Program-made: the position numbers and the translations under genes
The notes under the pieces: generated by a model
The model's database searches: none
What the model saw: only the letters and a program-made list of their open reading frames with translations
Told to the model about the DNA's origin: nothing
In this document: piece after piece, positions 1-11,852 of the stretch
Layout of the letters: each line of letters begins with the position of its first letter
Numbering within the stretch: position 1 is the first letter of the stretch
Assembly (NCBI GenBank): GCA_963711595.1
Contig: CAVQER010000007.1
Span: 744,001 to 808,000 of the forward strand
Source of the DNA: JAUSIF01 sp963711595
Lineage (GTDB): Bacteria > Pseudomonadota > Alphaproteobacteria > Rhizobiales > Xanthobacteraceae
Length of the DNA stretch: 64,000 bases
Reading direction: 5' to 3'

Positions 1-912
1 GCGGCGCGACCATTCCTTATTGAAGTGGTGGAGCGAAGAGGAAATCCACGTGCCTCCGGCCCAGTCGTTCGCCGCCTGCCCGCAGGCCGCAAGGGCCGCG
101 TCGGGATCGCGGGCCTTCAGCGCGCGCGTCACGTTCGTGAGGCGCGTGCCGAAGACGAACGTAGAAACGTGTCCCCTGCTGTCCGCCAGCGTATGCAGGA
201 AATGCAGGATGACACGCGAATACTCGCTCATCGATCCCGAAATATCGACGAGAGCAACGATCGGCAGGAGCCGCCTGCCGCGGGCACGGCGTCGCAGGTC
301 AATGAATTCTCCGCCCGAGCGCAGCGATGCGCGCAAGGTACGGCGCAGGTCGACGCGAAGGCCGTGACTGTCGGCGACGAGACGACGCGAAGGTACCTGG
401 TGCCAGAACAGTGATAGTTGCGATATGCGGCGGCGGGCCTCGGCGAGTTCATCCGCGCTCATCTGTTCGAAATCCTTGTGGCGCAGGATCTCGACGTCAG
501 AGGACGAACCGCGCATATCGACTTCACGTTCGGCCTCGGGACGAGGCCGCGGTATCCGCGGAGGACCGCCTTCGGACAGCGCCTCCTGGACGCGGCGCTG
601 GCCGGGTCGTTCCTTTGCTGCTTCAGGCGCCGGGGGCAGAAGTGCCGCGAGGATCGCTTCGTTGGGATCCCGACGGCGCCAGAACAGACGGAACGCCTCG
701 TCGAAAACGGGATGATCCTCATGCCGCTTCACGAGCACGGCGTGCAGCGTCCAGTAAAAGTCGTCGCGACGGGTGGCGCCGGCGGTCTCGACGGCTTCGA
801 CCGCATCCACCGCGGCGCCGGGTCCGAGTTTCATCCCGGTTCCGCGGAGGGCGCGTGCGAAACGTACGATGTGCTCCGCGAGGCGAAGTTCGCCCACGCC
901 TGGATCGCTCAT
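1..912 (-). CDS. coxE: CoxE-like VWA-domain protein (3' end outside window)
   Basis: Accessory protein of the CO-dehydrogenase-like operon; in Oligotropha, CoxD, CoxE and CoxF mature the active site of the large subunit. The ATG at 912-910 overlaps the TGA of coxD (ATGA), so the two are translationally coupled. The frame is open to base 1 with no stop, so only the C-terminus is missing. About 304 residues are visible. An N-terminal helical region contains FARALRGTGMKLGPG. It is followed by a charged linker and a von Willebrand A domain whose metal-site motif DISGSM lies near residue 223. This matches the VWA/CoxE family. The partner is the MoxR ATPase just upstream, a pairing typical of MoxR-VWA chaperone systems. 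The family assignment is firm; its exact role for this form II enzyme is inferred. Confidence 0.88.
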   Translation of the reverse strand, partial: MSDPGVGELRLAEHIVRFARALRGTGMKLGPGAAVDAVEAVETAGATRRDDFYWTLHAVLVKRHEDHPVFDEAFRLFWRRRDPNEAILAALLPPAPEAAKERPGQRRVQEALSEGGPPRIPRPRPEAEREVDMRGSSSDVEILRHKDFEQMSADELAEARRRISQLSLFWHQVPSRRLVADSHGLRVDLRRTLRASLRSGGEFIDLRRRARGRRLLPIVALVDISGSMSEYSRVILHFLHTLADSRGHVSTFVFGTRLTNVTRALKARDPDAALAACGQAANDWAGGTWISSSLHHFNKEWSRR

Positions 913-1838
913 TCCGCCGCCTTCAGCTCGATCTGCGACTGCTTGATCAGACCTTCAATGCGCGGGCGATCGAGCTTTGCGATATCGTCCTGATACTTGA
1001 GCAACACACCAAGCGAGTCGCCGACCACGTTGGCGTCCAACTTGTCAGCGCCCAGCGCAGTCAATGCGGACATCCAATCGAGCGTTTCGGCCACGCCGGG
1101 CGCCTTGAACAGATCCTGCTTGCGCAGCGCCTGGACGAAGGCAACGATCTCGCGCGCGAGCCGGTCCGAAGCGCCGGGAAGACGCGCATGCAGGATCGCA
1201 AGCTCGCGCGTGAAACTTGGATAGTCGACCCAGTGATACAGGCAACGCCGCTTGAGTGCGTCGTGTATCTCGCGCGTGCGATTGGATGTGACGATCACGA
1301 TCGGCGGCTCGGTAGCGCGGATCGTACCAAGCTCCGGAATCGTCACCTGGAAGTCGGCAAGCACTTCGAGCAGGAACGCTTCAAAAGCCTCGTCCGCACG
1401 ATCGAGTTCGTCAACAAGCAAGACCGGCGGACCAGATGGATCCGGTGTCAGGGCATCGAGCAGGGGACGCTTGACCAGAAATTTTTCCGAGAAGACGTCG
1501 CTCACGAGCCGCTCGCGATCGGCTGTTCCTTCAGCTTCGGCGATGCGGATCGCGATCATCTGCGCGGCATAGTTCCACTCGTAAAGAGCGGACGCGACGT
1601 CGAGGCCTTCGTAGCACTGGAGGCGGATCAGTCTACGGTTCAGGGCTCGGGCAAGTACGTTGGCGATCTCGGTCTTGCCGACGCCCGCCTCACCCTCGAG
1701 GAACAGCGGACGGGCCATACGCAGCGCAAGAAATACTACGGTCGCGAGCGAGCGATCGGCGACGTAGTTGTTCTCACCGAGCAAGGCGAGCGTCGCTTCG
1801 ATCGATGCCGGCAACGGGCGCCCGGATTTCGCGTTCAC
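909..1838 (-). CDS. coxD: CoxD-like MoxR-family AAA+ ATPase
   Basis: AAA+ chaperone ATPase thought to act with CoxE in maturing the molybdenum hydroxylase CoxL. The Walker A motif GEAGVGKT is near residue 50, Walker B LLVDELDRA follows, and the sensor-1 region reads VTSN. The start chosen is the GTG at 1838, giving 309 residues, because GGAG (1848-1845) sits six bases before it. An in-frame GTG at 1850 is possible, but it lies only three bases from a strong hairpin and has no ribosome site. The gene follows coxM after an 86-base gap and overlaps coxE by four bases. The MoxR/CoxD family is clear; the client protein is inferred from the operon. Confidence 0.9.
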   Translation of the reverse strand: MNAKSGRPLPASIEATLALLGENNYVADRSLATVVFLALRMARPLFLEGEAGVGKTEIANVLARALNRRLIRLQCYEGLDVASALYEWNYAAQMIAIRIAEAEGTADRERLVSDVFSEKFLVKRPLLDALTPDPSGPPVLLVDELDRADEAFEAFLLEVLADFQVTIPELGTIRATEPPIVIVTSNRTREIHDALKRRCLYHWVDYPSFTRELAILHARLPGASDRLAREIVAFVQALRKQDLFKAPGVAETLDWMSALTALGADKLDANVVGDSLGVLLKYQDDIAKLDRPRIEGLIKQSQIELKAAE

Positions 1839-1853
1839 GAGCAACTCCACAAT

Positions 1854-1886
1854 TCGGCGCCGCCTTCAGGCGGCGCCGATTTTCTT
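1854..1886 (+). terminator. Perfect 11-bp hairpin with plus-strand T-tract, before coxD
   Basis: Bases 1854-1864 and 1869-1879 are exact reverse complements around a TTCA loop, followed on the plus strand by TTTTCTT. In form it is an intrinsic terminator for plus-strand transcription, but no plus-strand gene ends here. On the minus strand it lies in the coxM-coxD gap, just before the coxD ribosome site, with no T-tract. It may block antisense transcription into the cox genes or shape the coxD leader. The structure is seen; the function is not known. Confidence 0.4.
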
Positions 1887-1924
1887 ATGGGACTATATAG
1901 GGTTACCCGGCCAGGGAAAACGCG

Positions 1925-2722
1925 TCAGCCGCCTGCAGCGGCGACCGCACGACGGGCCATCACGCCGACCAGATGCGACCGATAGGCCGCATCGGCATGG
2001 ATGTCGGACATGATGCCCTTGGCTGCCACTTTGACCCCTTCAAGAGAGGATGCAGCGAACTTCTTCTTCAAGGCCGCTTCCATCTCCTTGGCCCGAAATA
2101 CGCCGTCCTCGCCAGCCCCGGTAACGGCCACGCGCGTTTCATTGCCATGGTCGGCCACGAACACGCCGACAAGCGCATAGCGCGAGGCGGGGTGCGGGAA
2201 TTTCGCGTAAGCGGCGCGCTTCGGAACCGGGAAGCTGACCTGCAGGATCATCTCGCCCCGGCCGAGCGCTGTCTCGAATAGTCCCTTGAAGAACTTGTCG
2301 GCTGGGATCTTGCGTTTGTTCGTGATGATGGTGGCGCCGAGCGCGATGCACGCCGCGGGGTAGTCCGCGGACGGATCGTTGTTCGCGATCGATCCGCCGA
2401 TCGTGCCCTGGTTACGCACCTGCGGATCGCCGATCTGTTCGGCGAGGGCCGCGAGCGCGGGAATTGCCTTCTTCACAACGGGCGAGTTCGCAACCTGCAC
2501 ATGGCGCGTCATCGCACCGATGACCACGGCCTTGCCTTTGGCGGCGATCGTGTCGAGACCCTTGATGCCGCCAAGATCGACGATGTTGTCGACGCTCGCG
2601 AGCCGCAACTTGAGCGCCGGGATGAGGGTCTGGCCGCCGGCGAGCGCCTTCGTGTCCTTCTTGGCGAGAAGCGAGGCGGCCTGCTTGGTGTTGGCGGGAC
2701 GGTGATAAGCGAAAGTGTGCAT
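1925..2722 (-). CDS. coxM: CoxM-like FAD-binding medium subunit of molybdenum hydroxylase
   Basis: Flavoprotein subunit that passes electrons from the iron-sulfur subunit CoxS to FAD and then to the electron chain. It has 265 residues, slightly short of the usual 280-290. The two FAD signatures are present: AGGQTLIP near residue 28, and TIGGSIANNDPSADYPAA near residue 111. The gene lies 14 bases after coxL and precedes coxD, giving the order S-L-M-D-E, which is the form II arrangement (form I is M-S-L). A perfectly normal partner for the other two subunits. Confidence 0.95.
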   Translation of the reverse strand: MHTFAYHRPANTKQAASLLAKKDTKALAGGQTLIPALKLRLASVDNIVDLGGIKGLDTIAAKGKAVVIGAMTRHVQVANSPVVKKAIPALAALAEQIGDPQVRNQGTIGGSIANNDPSADYPAACIALGATIITNKRKIPADKFFKGLFETALGRGEMILQVSFPVPKRAAYAKFPHPASRYALVGVFVADHGNETRVAVTGAGEDGVFRAKEMEAALKKKFAASSLEGVKVAAKGIMSDIHADAAYRSHLVGVMARRAVAAAGG

Positions 2723-2736
2723 CTGTTGCTCCCGCG

Positions 2737-5103
<2,367 letters not shown>

Positions 5104-5159
5104 GATGGTCCCTCCAAAATTCCTGTCTCGTGCTTGTTCGCCGGTTCAGCGCAGCGTGT

Positions 5160-5639
5160 TCAGGCGCGCGCGCTCTTCATGGCTTTCGCGCCAGCCGCGA
5201 TCGCCTTGACGATGTTGTGGTAGCCCGTGCAGCGGCAGAGATTGCCTTCGAGTTCCTCGCGGATCGTGTGCTCGTCGAGGTCGTTGCCCTTCCGCTTCAC
5301 GATATCGAGCGCCGACATGATCATGCCGGGCGTGCAAAATCCGCATTGCAGTCCGTGGTTGTCGCGGAAGGCTTCCTGCATCGGATGCAGCGTGCCGTTC
5401 ATGGCGAGGCCTTCGATGGTCGTGACCTCGGCGCCGTCGGATTGCAGCGCGAACATCGTGCAGGACTTCACCGCACGTCCGTCAACGAGCACGACGCACG
5501 CCCCGCATTGGCTGGTGTCGCAGCCGACGTGTGTGCCGGTGAGCCGAAGCTTGCCGCGCAGAAGCTGAACGAGAAGGGTGGTGGGTTCTACATCGACGGA
5601 TTGTTTCCGCCCGTTGACCGTCATGGTCACGGTAGGCAT
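5160..5639 (-). CDS. coxS: CoxS-like [2Fe-2S] small subunit
   Basis: Iron-sulfur subunit carrying two [2Fe-2S] clusters between CoxL and CoxM. The first, plant-ferredoxin-type cluster uses Cys40, Cys45, Cys48 and Cys60 (CDTSQCGAC...C). The second, helical-domain cluster uses GFCTPGM and LCRCTGYHNI. It has 159 residues from the ATG at 5639, supported by GGGAGG five bases upstream; an in-frame ATG at 5672 lies upstream of this ribosome site and is unlikely. It is the first gene of the operon, 56 bases before coxL. Confidence 0.95.
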   Translation of the reverse strand: MPTVTMTVNGRKQSVDVEPTTLLVQLLRGKLRLTGTHVGCDTSQCGACVVLVDGRAVKSCTMFALQSDGAEVTTIEGLAMNGTLHPMQEAFRDNHGLQCGFCTPGMIMSALDIVKRKGNDLDEHTIREELEGNLCRCTGYHNIVKAIAAGAKAMKSARA

Positions 5640-5653
5640 GGCATCCTCCCAAT

Positions 5654-5679
5654 CGGGCCTGAGGCCCGTCACTCTTTTT
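5654..5679 (+). terminator. GC hairpin with plus-strand T5, upstream of coxS
   Basis: CGGGCCTGAGGCCCG forms a six-pair stem with a TGA loop. After TCACTC it is followed by TTTTT on the plus strand. It lies just before the coxS ribosome site. Like the hairpin before coxD, it is oriented to stop plus-strand (antisense) transcription, although no plus-strand gene precedes it. The stem is short, so confidence is low. Confidence 0.3.
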
Positions 5680-5736
5680 GGCTTTGGCCTCAGTCGGCGT
5701 CGCCGGGTCGCGCCCGAGACCGCACTTCTTTTTCTC

Positions 5737-5770
5737 TTTTATAATTACAGTCTGCGACCAGCCTCCAACG
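5737..5770 (-). promoter_or_regulatory. Candidate cox operon promoter region
   Basis: The 278-base gap before coxS contains an AT-rich TTATAAAA on the minus strand, with TTGGAG about 17-18 bases upstream. It is the only -10-like sequence in an otherwise GC-rich gap and lies about 100 bases before the coxS start. The -35 element is weak, so an activator may be needed. The rest of the gap (5771-5917) shows no gene or repeat. Confidence 0.3.
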
Positions 5771-5917
5771 CGGTCAAGACGATGGCCGCGTAGCCATGCG
5801 ATGGACTCAGGGCGGATGCGGAAAGCCGCGCGAGTGCACGACGCCGTTGTCGTAGTGTCGCCAAAGTGAGGCGTTAGGCCGGCAAATGCGGGGAAATCAA
5901 GGGCTTTCGCGCCGTTC

Positions 5918-6738
5918 TCACGCGGCCGGCGCAAGACCCTCGTGGACCGCAAGAACGCGGTGGACGAATTCGGCGATCGCATCGAGCGTCGCTTCGGGCT
6001 GGTCGAGCTGAGGCGAGTGCCCGCAACGATCGAGGATGACCGCGTCGACGGGGCTGTAGGCATCGCGCTCCGCAAGCTCGACCTGGGCGAGCGTACCGTA
6101 CTGGTCATCTCTTCCCTGGACGATCAGGATCGGCACGCGAATGTGCGCGACATAGTCGTCGATGCGCCAGGAGCGGAATCCGGGATCGAGCCACGCGCCG
6201 TTCCAGCCGCGGAAGGCGACGTCGACATTATCGCCATGATAGCGCTTGAGCCGCTCGCGCAGGTCGCCCTTGTCGTACGCTTCCTTTGCCGCCGCGATGC
6301 TCTCGATTGAAATGCCCTCGACGAAAAAGTGCGGAGCCATCAGCGCGAGTCCGCGGACGCGAAAGTCCTGTCGCCCGCCGGCATAGATTGTTGCGATGGA
6401 GGCTCCGTCGCTATGGCCGATCAGGATCGTCTTCTTCACGCCCGCCTGGTCGAGGACCTGCGGCAGCACCTGCAGCGCTTCGTCATGCATGTAACTCAAG
6501 CGGTCTAGGCAACGGCGCGGAGTCGAGATTTGCCGTAGCCCGCACGGGAATAGGTGAGCACGCCATAGCCGGTGCGGGCCGCGAGCTTCTGCGGGAAATC
6601 CCGCCACATGGCGACGCACCCAAGGCCCTCGTGCAGCAGGACGAGGGTCGGCGCATGGTCGGGGGCAGGGCCATGCATGACCGCCTCGATGCGGCGGCCG
6701 TCCACCTCGATCGAGACATCCCTGACTGCGCTCGTCAT
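5918..6738 (-). pseudogene. Alpha/beta hydrolase, broken by two one-base insertions
   Basis: An alpha/beta-fold hydrolase of about 272 residues once two extra bases are removed. The N-terminal part starts at the ATG at 6738, overlapping the TGA of the benzoate-CoA ligase gene (ATGA). It carries the LLHEGLG oxyanion region. The C-terminal part, in a different frame, carries the nucleophile elbow GHSDGA, the acid region VQGRDD and the catalytic histidine in CGHSPQ. A short middle piece reads in the third frame. Deleting one base near 6525-6528 and one at 6495 gives a continuous GYGKSDSAPLPRPLDYM joint. The substrate is unknown; the position next to a CoA ligase suggests an esterase or thioesterase of aromatic catabolism. 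It is either a pseudogene or a sequence error. Confidence 0.8.
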
Positions 6739-8351
6739 GCCGCCTTGCCGCTTGGTTTGGACGCGGCACTTTCCTCGCGCAGCTTGAAGCGCTGAATTTT
6801 TCCGGTCGCGGTTTTCGGCAGTTCGGTGCGGAATTCGATCCAGCGCGGATACTTCCACATGCCGGCGCGGCCTTTGACGTGCTCCTTAAGCGTCTCGATC
6901 AGTTTTTCGTCCGCGGCGACGCCGGGCTTCAGGACCACATAAGCCTTCGGCTTGATGAGTCTGTCGTCGTCCTCTTCGCCAATCACCGCCGCCTCGAGCA
7001 CTGACTCGTGCGAGGCAAGGGCCGCTTCCACTTCGAACGGCGAAACCCAGTTGCCGCTCACCTTGAACATGTCATCGGTGCGGCCGCAGTACTGATAGTA
7101 GCCGCCAGCGTCGCGGACATACTTGTCGCCGGTGTAGGTCCATTCGCCCGCGAAAGTGGCGCGGGTCTTCGCGCGCTGATTCCAGTATCCGTCCGCTGCC
7201 GAGGGACCGCGTACGACGAGTTCGCCGATCTCGCCGTCCGGCACCGGCTTGCCGTCCTCCCCGACAATCTTCGCGTCATAACCGGGGACCGGCGTGCCGG
7301 AGGTGCCGTAGCGCACGTCACCGGGACGGTTGCTGACGAAAATGTGCAGCATCTCCGTCGAGCCGATGCCGTCGAGAATATCGACGCCGACGATCTGCTT
7401 CCAGCGTTTGCCGAGGTCTTCGGGCAGCGCCTCTCCGGCCGACACGCAATGGCGAAGGCGGTTGGAGCCAGCGCCCTTGCCGATTTCCTTGTGCGCCAGC
7501 ATCGCAGCGTAGAGGGTTGGAACTCCGTAAAAAATGGTCGGCCGCTCACGTTTCATGAGAGCGAAGATCGTATCCGGCGCGGGCCGGTCGGGCAGCAGGA
7601 TGGTCGTCGCGCCAACCGACATCGGAAACGACATCGCGTTGCCGAGTCCATAGGCGAAGAAAATCTTTGCAGCGGAATAAACTACGTCTTTCTCTACAAT
7701 GCCGAGGACGTCCTGACCGTAGAGCTTCGCGGTTGCCATCAAACTTGAATGAACATGGCGCGCGCCCTTGGGTTGTCCCGTCGAACCGGACGAGTAGAGC
7801 CAGAACGCGACTTCGTCGGAGATCGTCGGTGCGGTGAACAACTCTTCGCGGCCGCGCTCGATCACGTCCTCGAATAGGTACACGTCGCGTCGTCCGAAGG
7901 CTCTGCGATCTTCATTGGTCGCGCCGCAAAGCACAATCACGTGCAGACGCGTGAGCTTGTCGAGGATCGGGAGGATCGCCTTCGCGAGGGGTGCGGAAAC
8001 GAAGATCGCCTCCGCACGGCTGTCCTCGAGCATGTAGTAGTACTGCTCCGTCGTGAGCAGCGTGTTGAGCGGGATGCATACGACGCCCGCGCGCAGCGAT
8101 CCCCAGAACGCGACAGGGTAGTCGACCGTATCCAGCATCAAGAGTGCGATGCGGCTTTCCTGACGCAAGCCGAGTGCTTCGAGTCCGTGCGCGAAGCGCA
8201 CGGAGTTGTCCTGCAGCTGCTGATAGGTGAGCGTGCGCTTGCCGTCGGCGAAGGCGATCTTCGATCCCAAGCCGCGGTTGACGTTCGCGTCCACGAATTC
8301 GGAGGCGGCATTGTATGGACGCCGCCTGGTGAATTGCTCGACCGAAACCAT
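6735..8351 (-). CDS. bclA: Benzoate-CoA ligase family protein
   Basis: ANL-superfamily AMP-forming acyl-CoA ligase expected to convert benzoate (or a hydroxybenzoate) with ATP and CoA to the CoA thioester in the cytoplasm, the entry step of the box or anaerobic benzoyl-CoA routes. It has 538 residues from the ATG at 8351, with GAGGGGAG upstream. The AMP-binding motif YSSGSTGQPKGARH, the adenylate motif GIGSTEMLH, the YTGDKY region, and the C-terminal catalytic lysine in LPKTATGKIQRF are all present. ARHVHSS and FFAYGLGNA are characteristic of the benzoate-CoA ligase branch. It is divergent from a BoxR-type regulator across a TGCA-repeat operator. boxABC are not in this window. Confidence 0.92.
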   Translation of the reverse strand: MVSVEQFTRRRPYNAASEFVDANVNRGLGSKIAFADGKRTLTYQQLQDNSVRFAHGLEALGLRQESRIALLMLDTVDYPVAFWGSLRAGVVCIPLNTLLTTEQYYYMLEDSRAEAIFVSAPLAKAILPILDKLTRLHVIVLCGATNEDRRAFGRRDVYLFEDVIERGREELFTAPTISDEVAFWLYSSGSTGQPKGARHVHSSLMATAKLYGQDVLGIVEKDVVYSAAKIFFAYGLGNAMSFPMSVGATTILLPDRPAPDTIFALMKRERPTIFYGVPTLYAAMLAHKEIGKGAGSNRLRHCVSAGEALPEDLGKRWKQIVGVDILDGIGSTEMLHIFVSNRPGDVRYGTSGTPVPGYDAKIVGEDGKPVPDGEIGELVVRGPSAADGYWNQRAKTRATFAGEWTYTGDKYVRDAGGYYQYCGRTDDMFKVSGNWVSPFEVEAALASHESVLEAAVIGEEDDDRLIKPKAYVVLKPGVAADEKLIETLKEHVKGRAGMWKYPRWIEFRTELPKTATGKIQRFKLREESAASKPSGKAA

Positions 8352-8432
8352 CGCTCCCCTCCGCTCGCGCGGGTGTTGCATCGCTTTTTATTTGTGTCGC
8401 CGGCCCAGAACGAATGGATTCCAGCGCTGCGA

Positions 8433-8459
8433 TGCATTATGACTGTGCATTATAGTGCA
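8433..8459. promoter_or_regulatory. TGCA-repeat operator for the BoxR-type regulator
   Basis: Three TGCA boxes occur at 8433-8436, 8446-8449 and 8456-8459. The first two are part of a direct repeat TGCATTAT with a 13-base period. The last two form the near-palindrome TGCATTATAGTGCA. TGCA-containing repeats are reported operators of BzdR, the paralogue of BoxR. On the minus strand the dyad contains a perfect -10 hexamer TATAAT, directed at the benzoate-CoA ligase gene 90 bases away. A repressor bound here would cover that promoter. Confidence 0.6.
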
Positions 8460-8474
8460 AGGCAAGTGCGCCTG

Positions 8475-9374
8475 ATGAAAGATAACTCGCGGCCGAACGA
8501 AAGCGACCCGTTTCTCGCGCGTCTCGGCGAGCGCGTTCGCACCATGCGCAGCCGCCGCGGCATGTCGCGAAAGGTTCTCGCACGTCATTCAGACGTCTCG
8601 GAGCGCTATCTCGCCCAGCTCGAGGCCGGCGAGGGGAACTGCTCGATCGTGCTGCTGCGCCGGATTGCCGAGGCCATGAGCGTGCCCGTCGCGGAGCTCG
8701 TCGACGACCGCCCGGAACGGCCGCTCGAGGCCGTGCTGCTGGAACAGTTCCTTGGGCGGCTTACAGCTGGCGAGATCGGGGAGGCGCGCAGCCTTCTGCT
8801 CGAACGTTTCGGCGGGTCGACGAGCGCGATGCGGCGCGATCGCGTCGCGCTCATCGGTTTGCGCGGTGGAGGCAAGTCGACGCTTGGCGCGCTGCTCGCC
8901 GAGCGGCTCGGCGCACCTTTCATCGAGCTTGATCGCATTATCGAACAGCGCAGCGGAATGGCTCTCGGCGAGATGATCGAAATGTTCGGTCAAGAGACGT
9001 TCCGGCGCAACGAACGTGCCGCGCTGGAAAACATCCTGCAACAGAATCCGCGCTTCGTGCTGGCCACTGGCGGTGGTCTGGTGACCGAGCCCGCGACCTT
9101 CGAGCTTCTGCTCAGCTCATGCCTGACGATCTGGGTGCGCGCAGAGCCTGACGAGCACATGCAGCGTGTGATCGCGCAGGGCGACCGGCGTCCGATGGCG
9201 GACAACGTGCGCGCCATGGACGATCTCGTCTCGATCCTGAAGAGCCGTGAACCGCTCTATGCGAAGGCCGACATCGTGCTCGACACCGCGGACAAGGCGC
9301 CAAGGAAAAGTCTCGAGGAGTTGTCGGCCGTGCTTGGCGTGCCAGCGAAAGGCGGAGCACGGCGGCCGGCGTAA
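8475..9374 (+). CDS. boxR: BoxR/BzdR-type regulator: HTH_XRE fused to shikimate-kinase-like domain
   Basis: Transcription regulator of 299 residues. Residues about 15-78 are an XRE-type helix-turn-helix, and residues 122-295 are a shikimate-kinase-like fold with P-loop GLRGGGKST (128-136) and ATGGGLV. In BzdR and BoxR this second domain binds benzoyl-CoA and releases the repressor from DNA. An in-frame ATG at 8439 lies within the operator, so the ATG at 8475 is preferred, although no strong ribosome site is visible. It is divergent from the benzoate-CoA ligase gene and convergent with livF, 13 bases apart. The family is clear; benzoyl-CoA as effector is inferred from relatives. Confidence 0.9.
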   Translation: MKDNSRPNESDPFLARLGERVRTMRSRRGMSRKVLARHSDVSERYLAQLEAGEGNCSIVLLRRIAEAMSVPVAELVDDRPERPLEAVLLEQFLGRLTAGEIGEARSLLLERFGGSTSAMRRDRVALIGLRGGGKSTLGALLAERLGAPFIELDRIIEQRSGMALGEMIEMFGQETFRRNERAALENILQQNPRFVLATGGGLVTEPATFELLLSSCLTIWVRAEPDEHMQRVIAQGDRRPMADNVRAMDDLVSILKSREPLYAKADIVLDTADKAPRKSLEELSAVLGVPAKGGARRPA

Positions 9375-9387
9375 AGAGGCACCCGGG

Positions 9388-10093
9388 TCAGACGCCAAGA
9401 TACCGGTGTTGCACCTCGGGTGCATGTGCGAGGTCGCTCGAGGTCCCCGTCCATACCACCTGACCGCGTTCGATCAGGTAATGCCGGTCGGCGATCTTCG
9501 TCAGTGCAGCGACGTTCTTGTCGATGACGAGAATCGACTGGCCTTCGGCCTTGAGCCGCGCGAGGCAACGCCAGATCTCTTCGCGGATGAGGGGTGCTAG
9601 TCCTTCAGTCGCCTCATCAAGGATGAGGAGCCGAGGGTTCGTCATGAGGGCCCGGCCGATTGCGAGCATCTGCTGCTCGCCACCGGACAGTAGATTTCCC
9701 ATGCTGCCCTGGCGTTCGGCTAGGCGCGGAAACAATCCGTAGATCTTGTCGAGCGTCCACGGCGACGCCCGGTTGGAAGTGTTGGCTGCGGTCGCGACGA
9801 GGTTTTCGCGCGCGGAGAGATTGGGGAAAATCTGCCGGCCCTCGGGTACCAGCCCGACGCCGAGTTTGGCGACGCGATAGGAGGGATATTCGCGAATTTC
9901 CTCGCCGGCGAACCGGATTGATCCGGAGGCGGCAGGAGTAAGGCCCATGATCGAGCGCACGGTCGTGGTCTTGCCCATGCCGTTGCGGCCCATGAGCGTG
10001 ATCATTTCTCCGGGCGAGATGGCGAGCGAAATGCCGTGCAGCACCGTGCTGCGGCCATATCCCCCTACAACACGATCGAGGGCGAGGAGCGGC

Positions 10094-10101
<8 letters not shown>
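9388..10101 (-). CDS. livF: Branched-chain/aromatic acid ABC transporter ATPase LivF (set 1)
   Basis: Cytoplasmic ATPase of a HAAT-family importer. It has 237 residues, with Walker A GRNGMGKT, LivF-type VPEGRQIFPNLS, signature LSGGEQQ and Walker B LLILDEATEGLAP. It overlaps livG by eight bases and is the last gene of the set livK-H-M-G-F. A position beside benzoate-CoA ligase and BoxR suggests an aromatic carboxylate substrate rather than leucine; HAAT transporters in box clusters are often assigned that role. The gene itself is intact, but livM in this set carries an in-frame stop. Confidence 0.92.
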
Positions 10102-10856
<755 letters not shown>

Positions 10857-10864
<8 letters not shown>

Positions 10865-11852
10865 GGCGCACCCCCCTGAGCATGCCGTCGATGCCGCCGC
10901 GGGCGAACAGCACGATGATCAAGAGCAAGGGCCCAAGAATAAGTTGCCAATACTCTCGGGCGGCCGCCACTTCGACCCCCGTGATAAGACGAACGAAAAA
11001 TCCGATGATCGCCGGCAGCGTTTCTTCGAGTACGAGCAGGGTGATCGCCCCGATCACCGGTCCCGTGACCGAACCCATTCCGCCCAGCACCGCCATGACG
11101 ATGAGATCGCCTGATCTCGTCCAGTGCATCATCGCCGGACTTACGAAGTCGGCCTGATTGGCGAGCAGCACACCGGCGAGCCCGCAAATCATTCCGGAAA
11201 TTACGAAGCAAGTAAGCCGGTAGCGAAAGGTCGGAAAACCGATTGCGCGCATTCGACGATCGTTTGATCGCGAACCCTAAATCACCAATCCAAAACGAGA
11301 ATTGATCAGACGCCAGACGAAGTAGAGTGTCCCGAACAAGACCGTAAGACAGACGTAGTAAAACACCGTCCGATTGGACAGGTTGATCAGGCCCGCGAAG
11401 TCGCTGCGGCGGTAGATCGTTAGGCCGTCATCCGCGCCGTAGCGCGATAGGCCGACGCCGACGTAATAGATCATTTGTGCAAAGGCGAGCGTGATCATGA
11501 TGAAGTAGACGCCGCGTGTGCGCAGGCTGAGCGCTCCGGTAAAAAGAGCGAACAGTGCGCATGCGAGCAACGCGATAGGCCATTGTATGAAACCGGAAGA
11601 AACCTTCTCGTATGCCAGGATGGCTACGGCGTAGCCCCCGATGCCGAGATAGGCAGCATGGCCAAAACTGACCATACCTCCGAAACCCATGATCAGGTTC
11701 AGACCGACTGCCGCGATCGCCAGAATCACGATGCGCGTGAACAGCGTAAGGACAAACACATTCCCGCTAAGCATTGAGTAGATCGGCAACGCGGCCAGAA
11801 AGATCAGAAGACCAGCCACGAGCGCATTTCGGAGGGTGAGCGCCTGTTTCAT
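10857..11852 (-). pseudogene. livM: ABC transporter permease LivM (set 1) with in-frame amber stop
   Basis: Membrane permease of the set 1 importer, normally about 331 residues. The reading frame is continuous from the ATG at 11852 to 10857 except for a single TAG at 11279-11277. The stop falls after SRFGLVI, exactly in the conserved cytoplasmic loop (EAA-like region) where relatives have a polar residue such as Arg or Gln. Downstream, GSRSNDRRMRAIGF resumes the family sequence in the same frame. The first part holds about five membrane segments, and the second part starts again with an ATG at 11252. Without readthrough the permease would be split and probably non-functional. Amber mutation, readthrough or base-call error cannot be separated from the sequence alone. 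Confidence 0.85.

Noticed and set aside
327..1985. A 552-codon plus-strand frame opposite coxE and coxD
   Set aside because: It is Arg-rich nonsense antisense to two clear families with strong motifs; the minus-strand reading explains the region.
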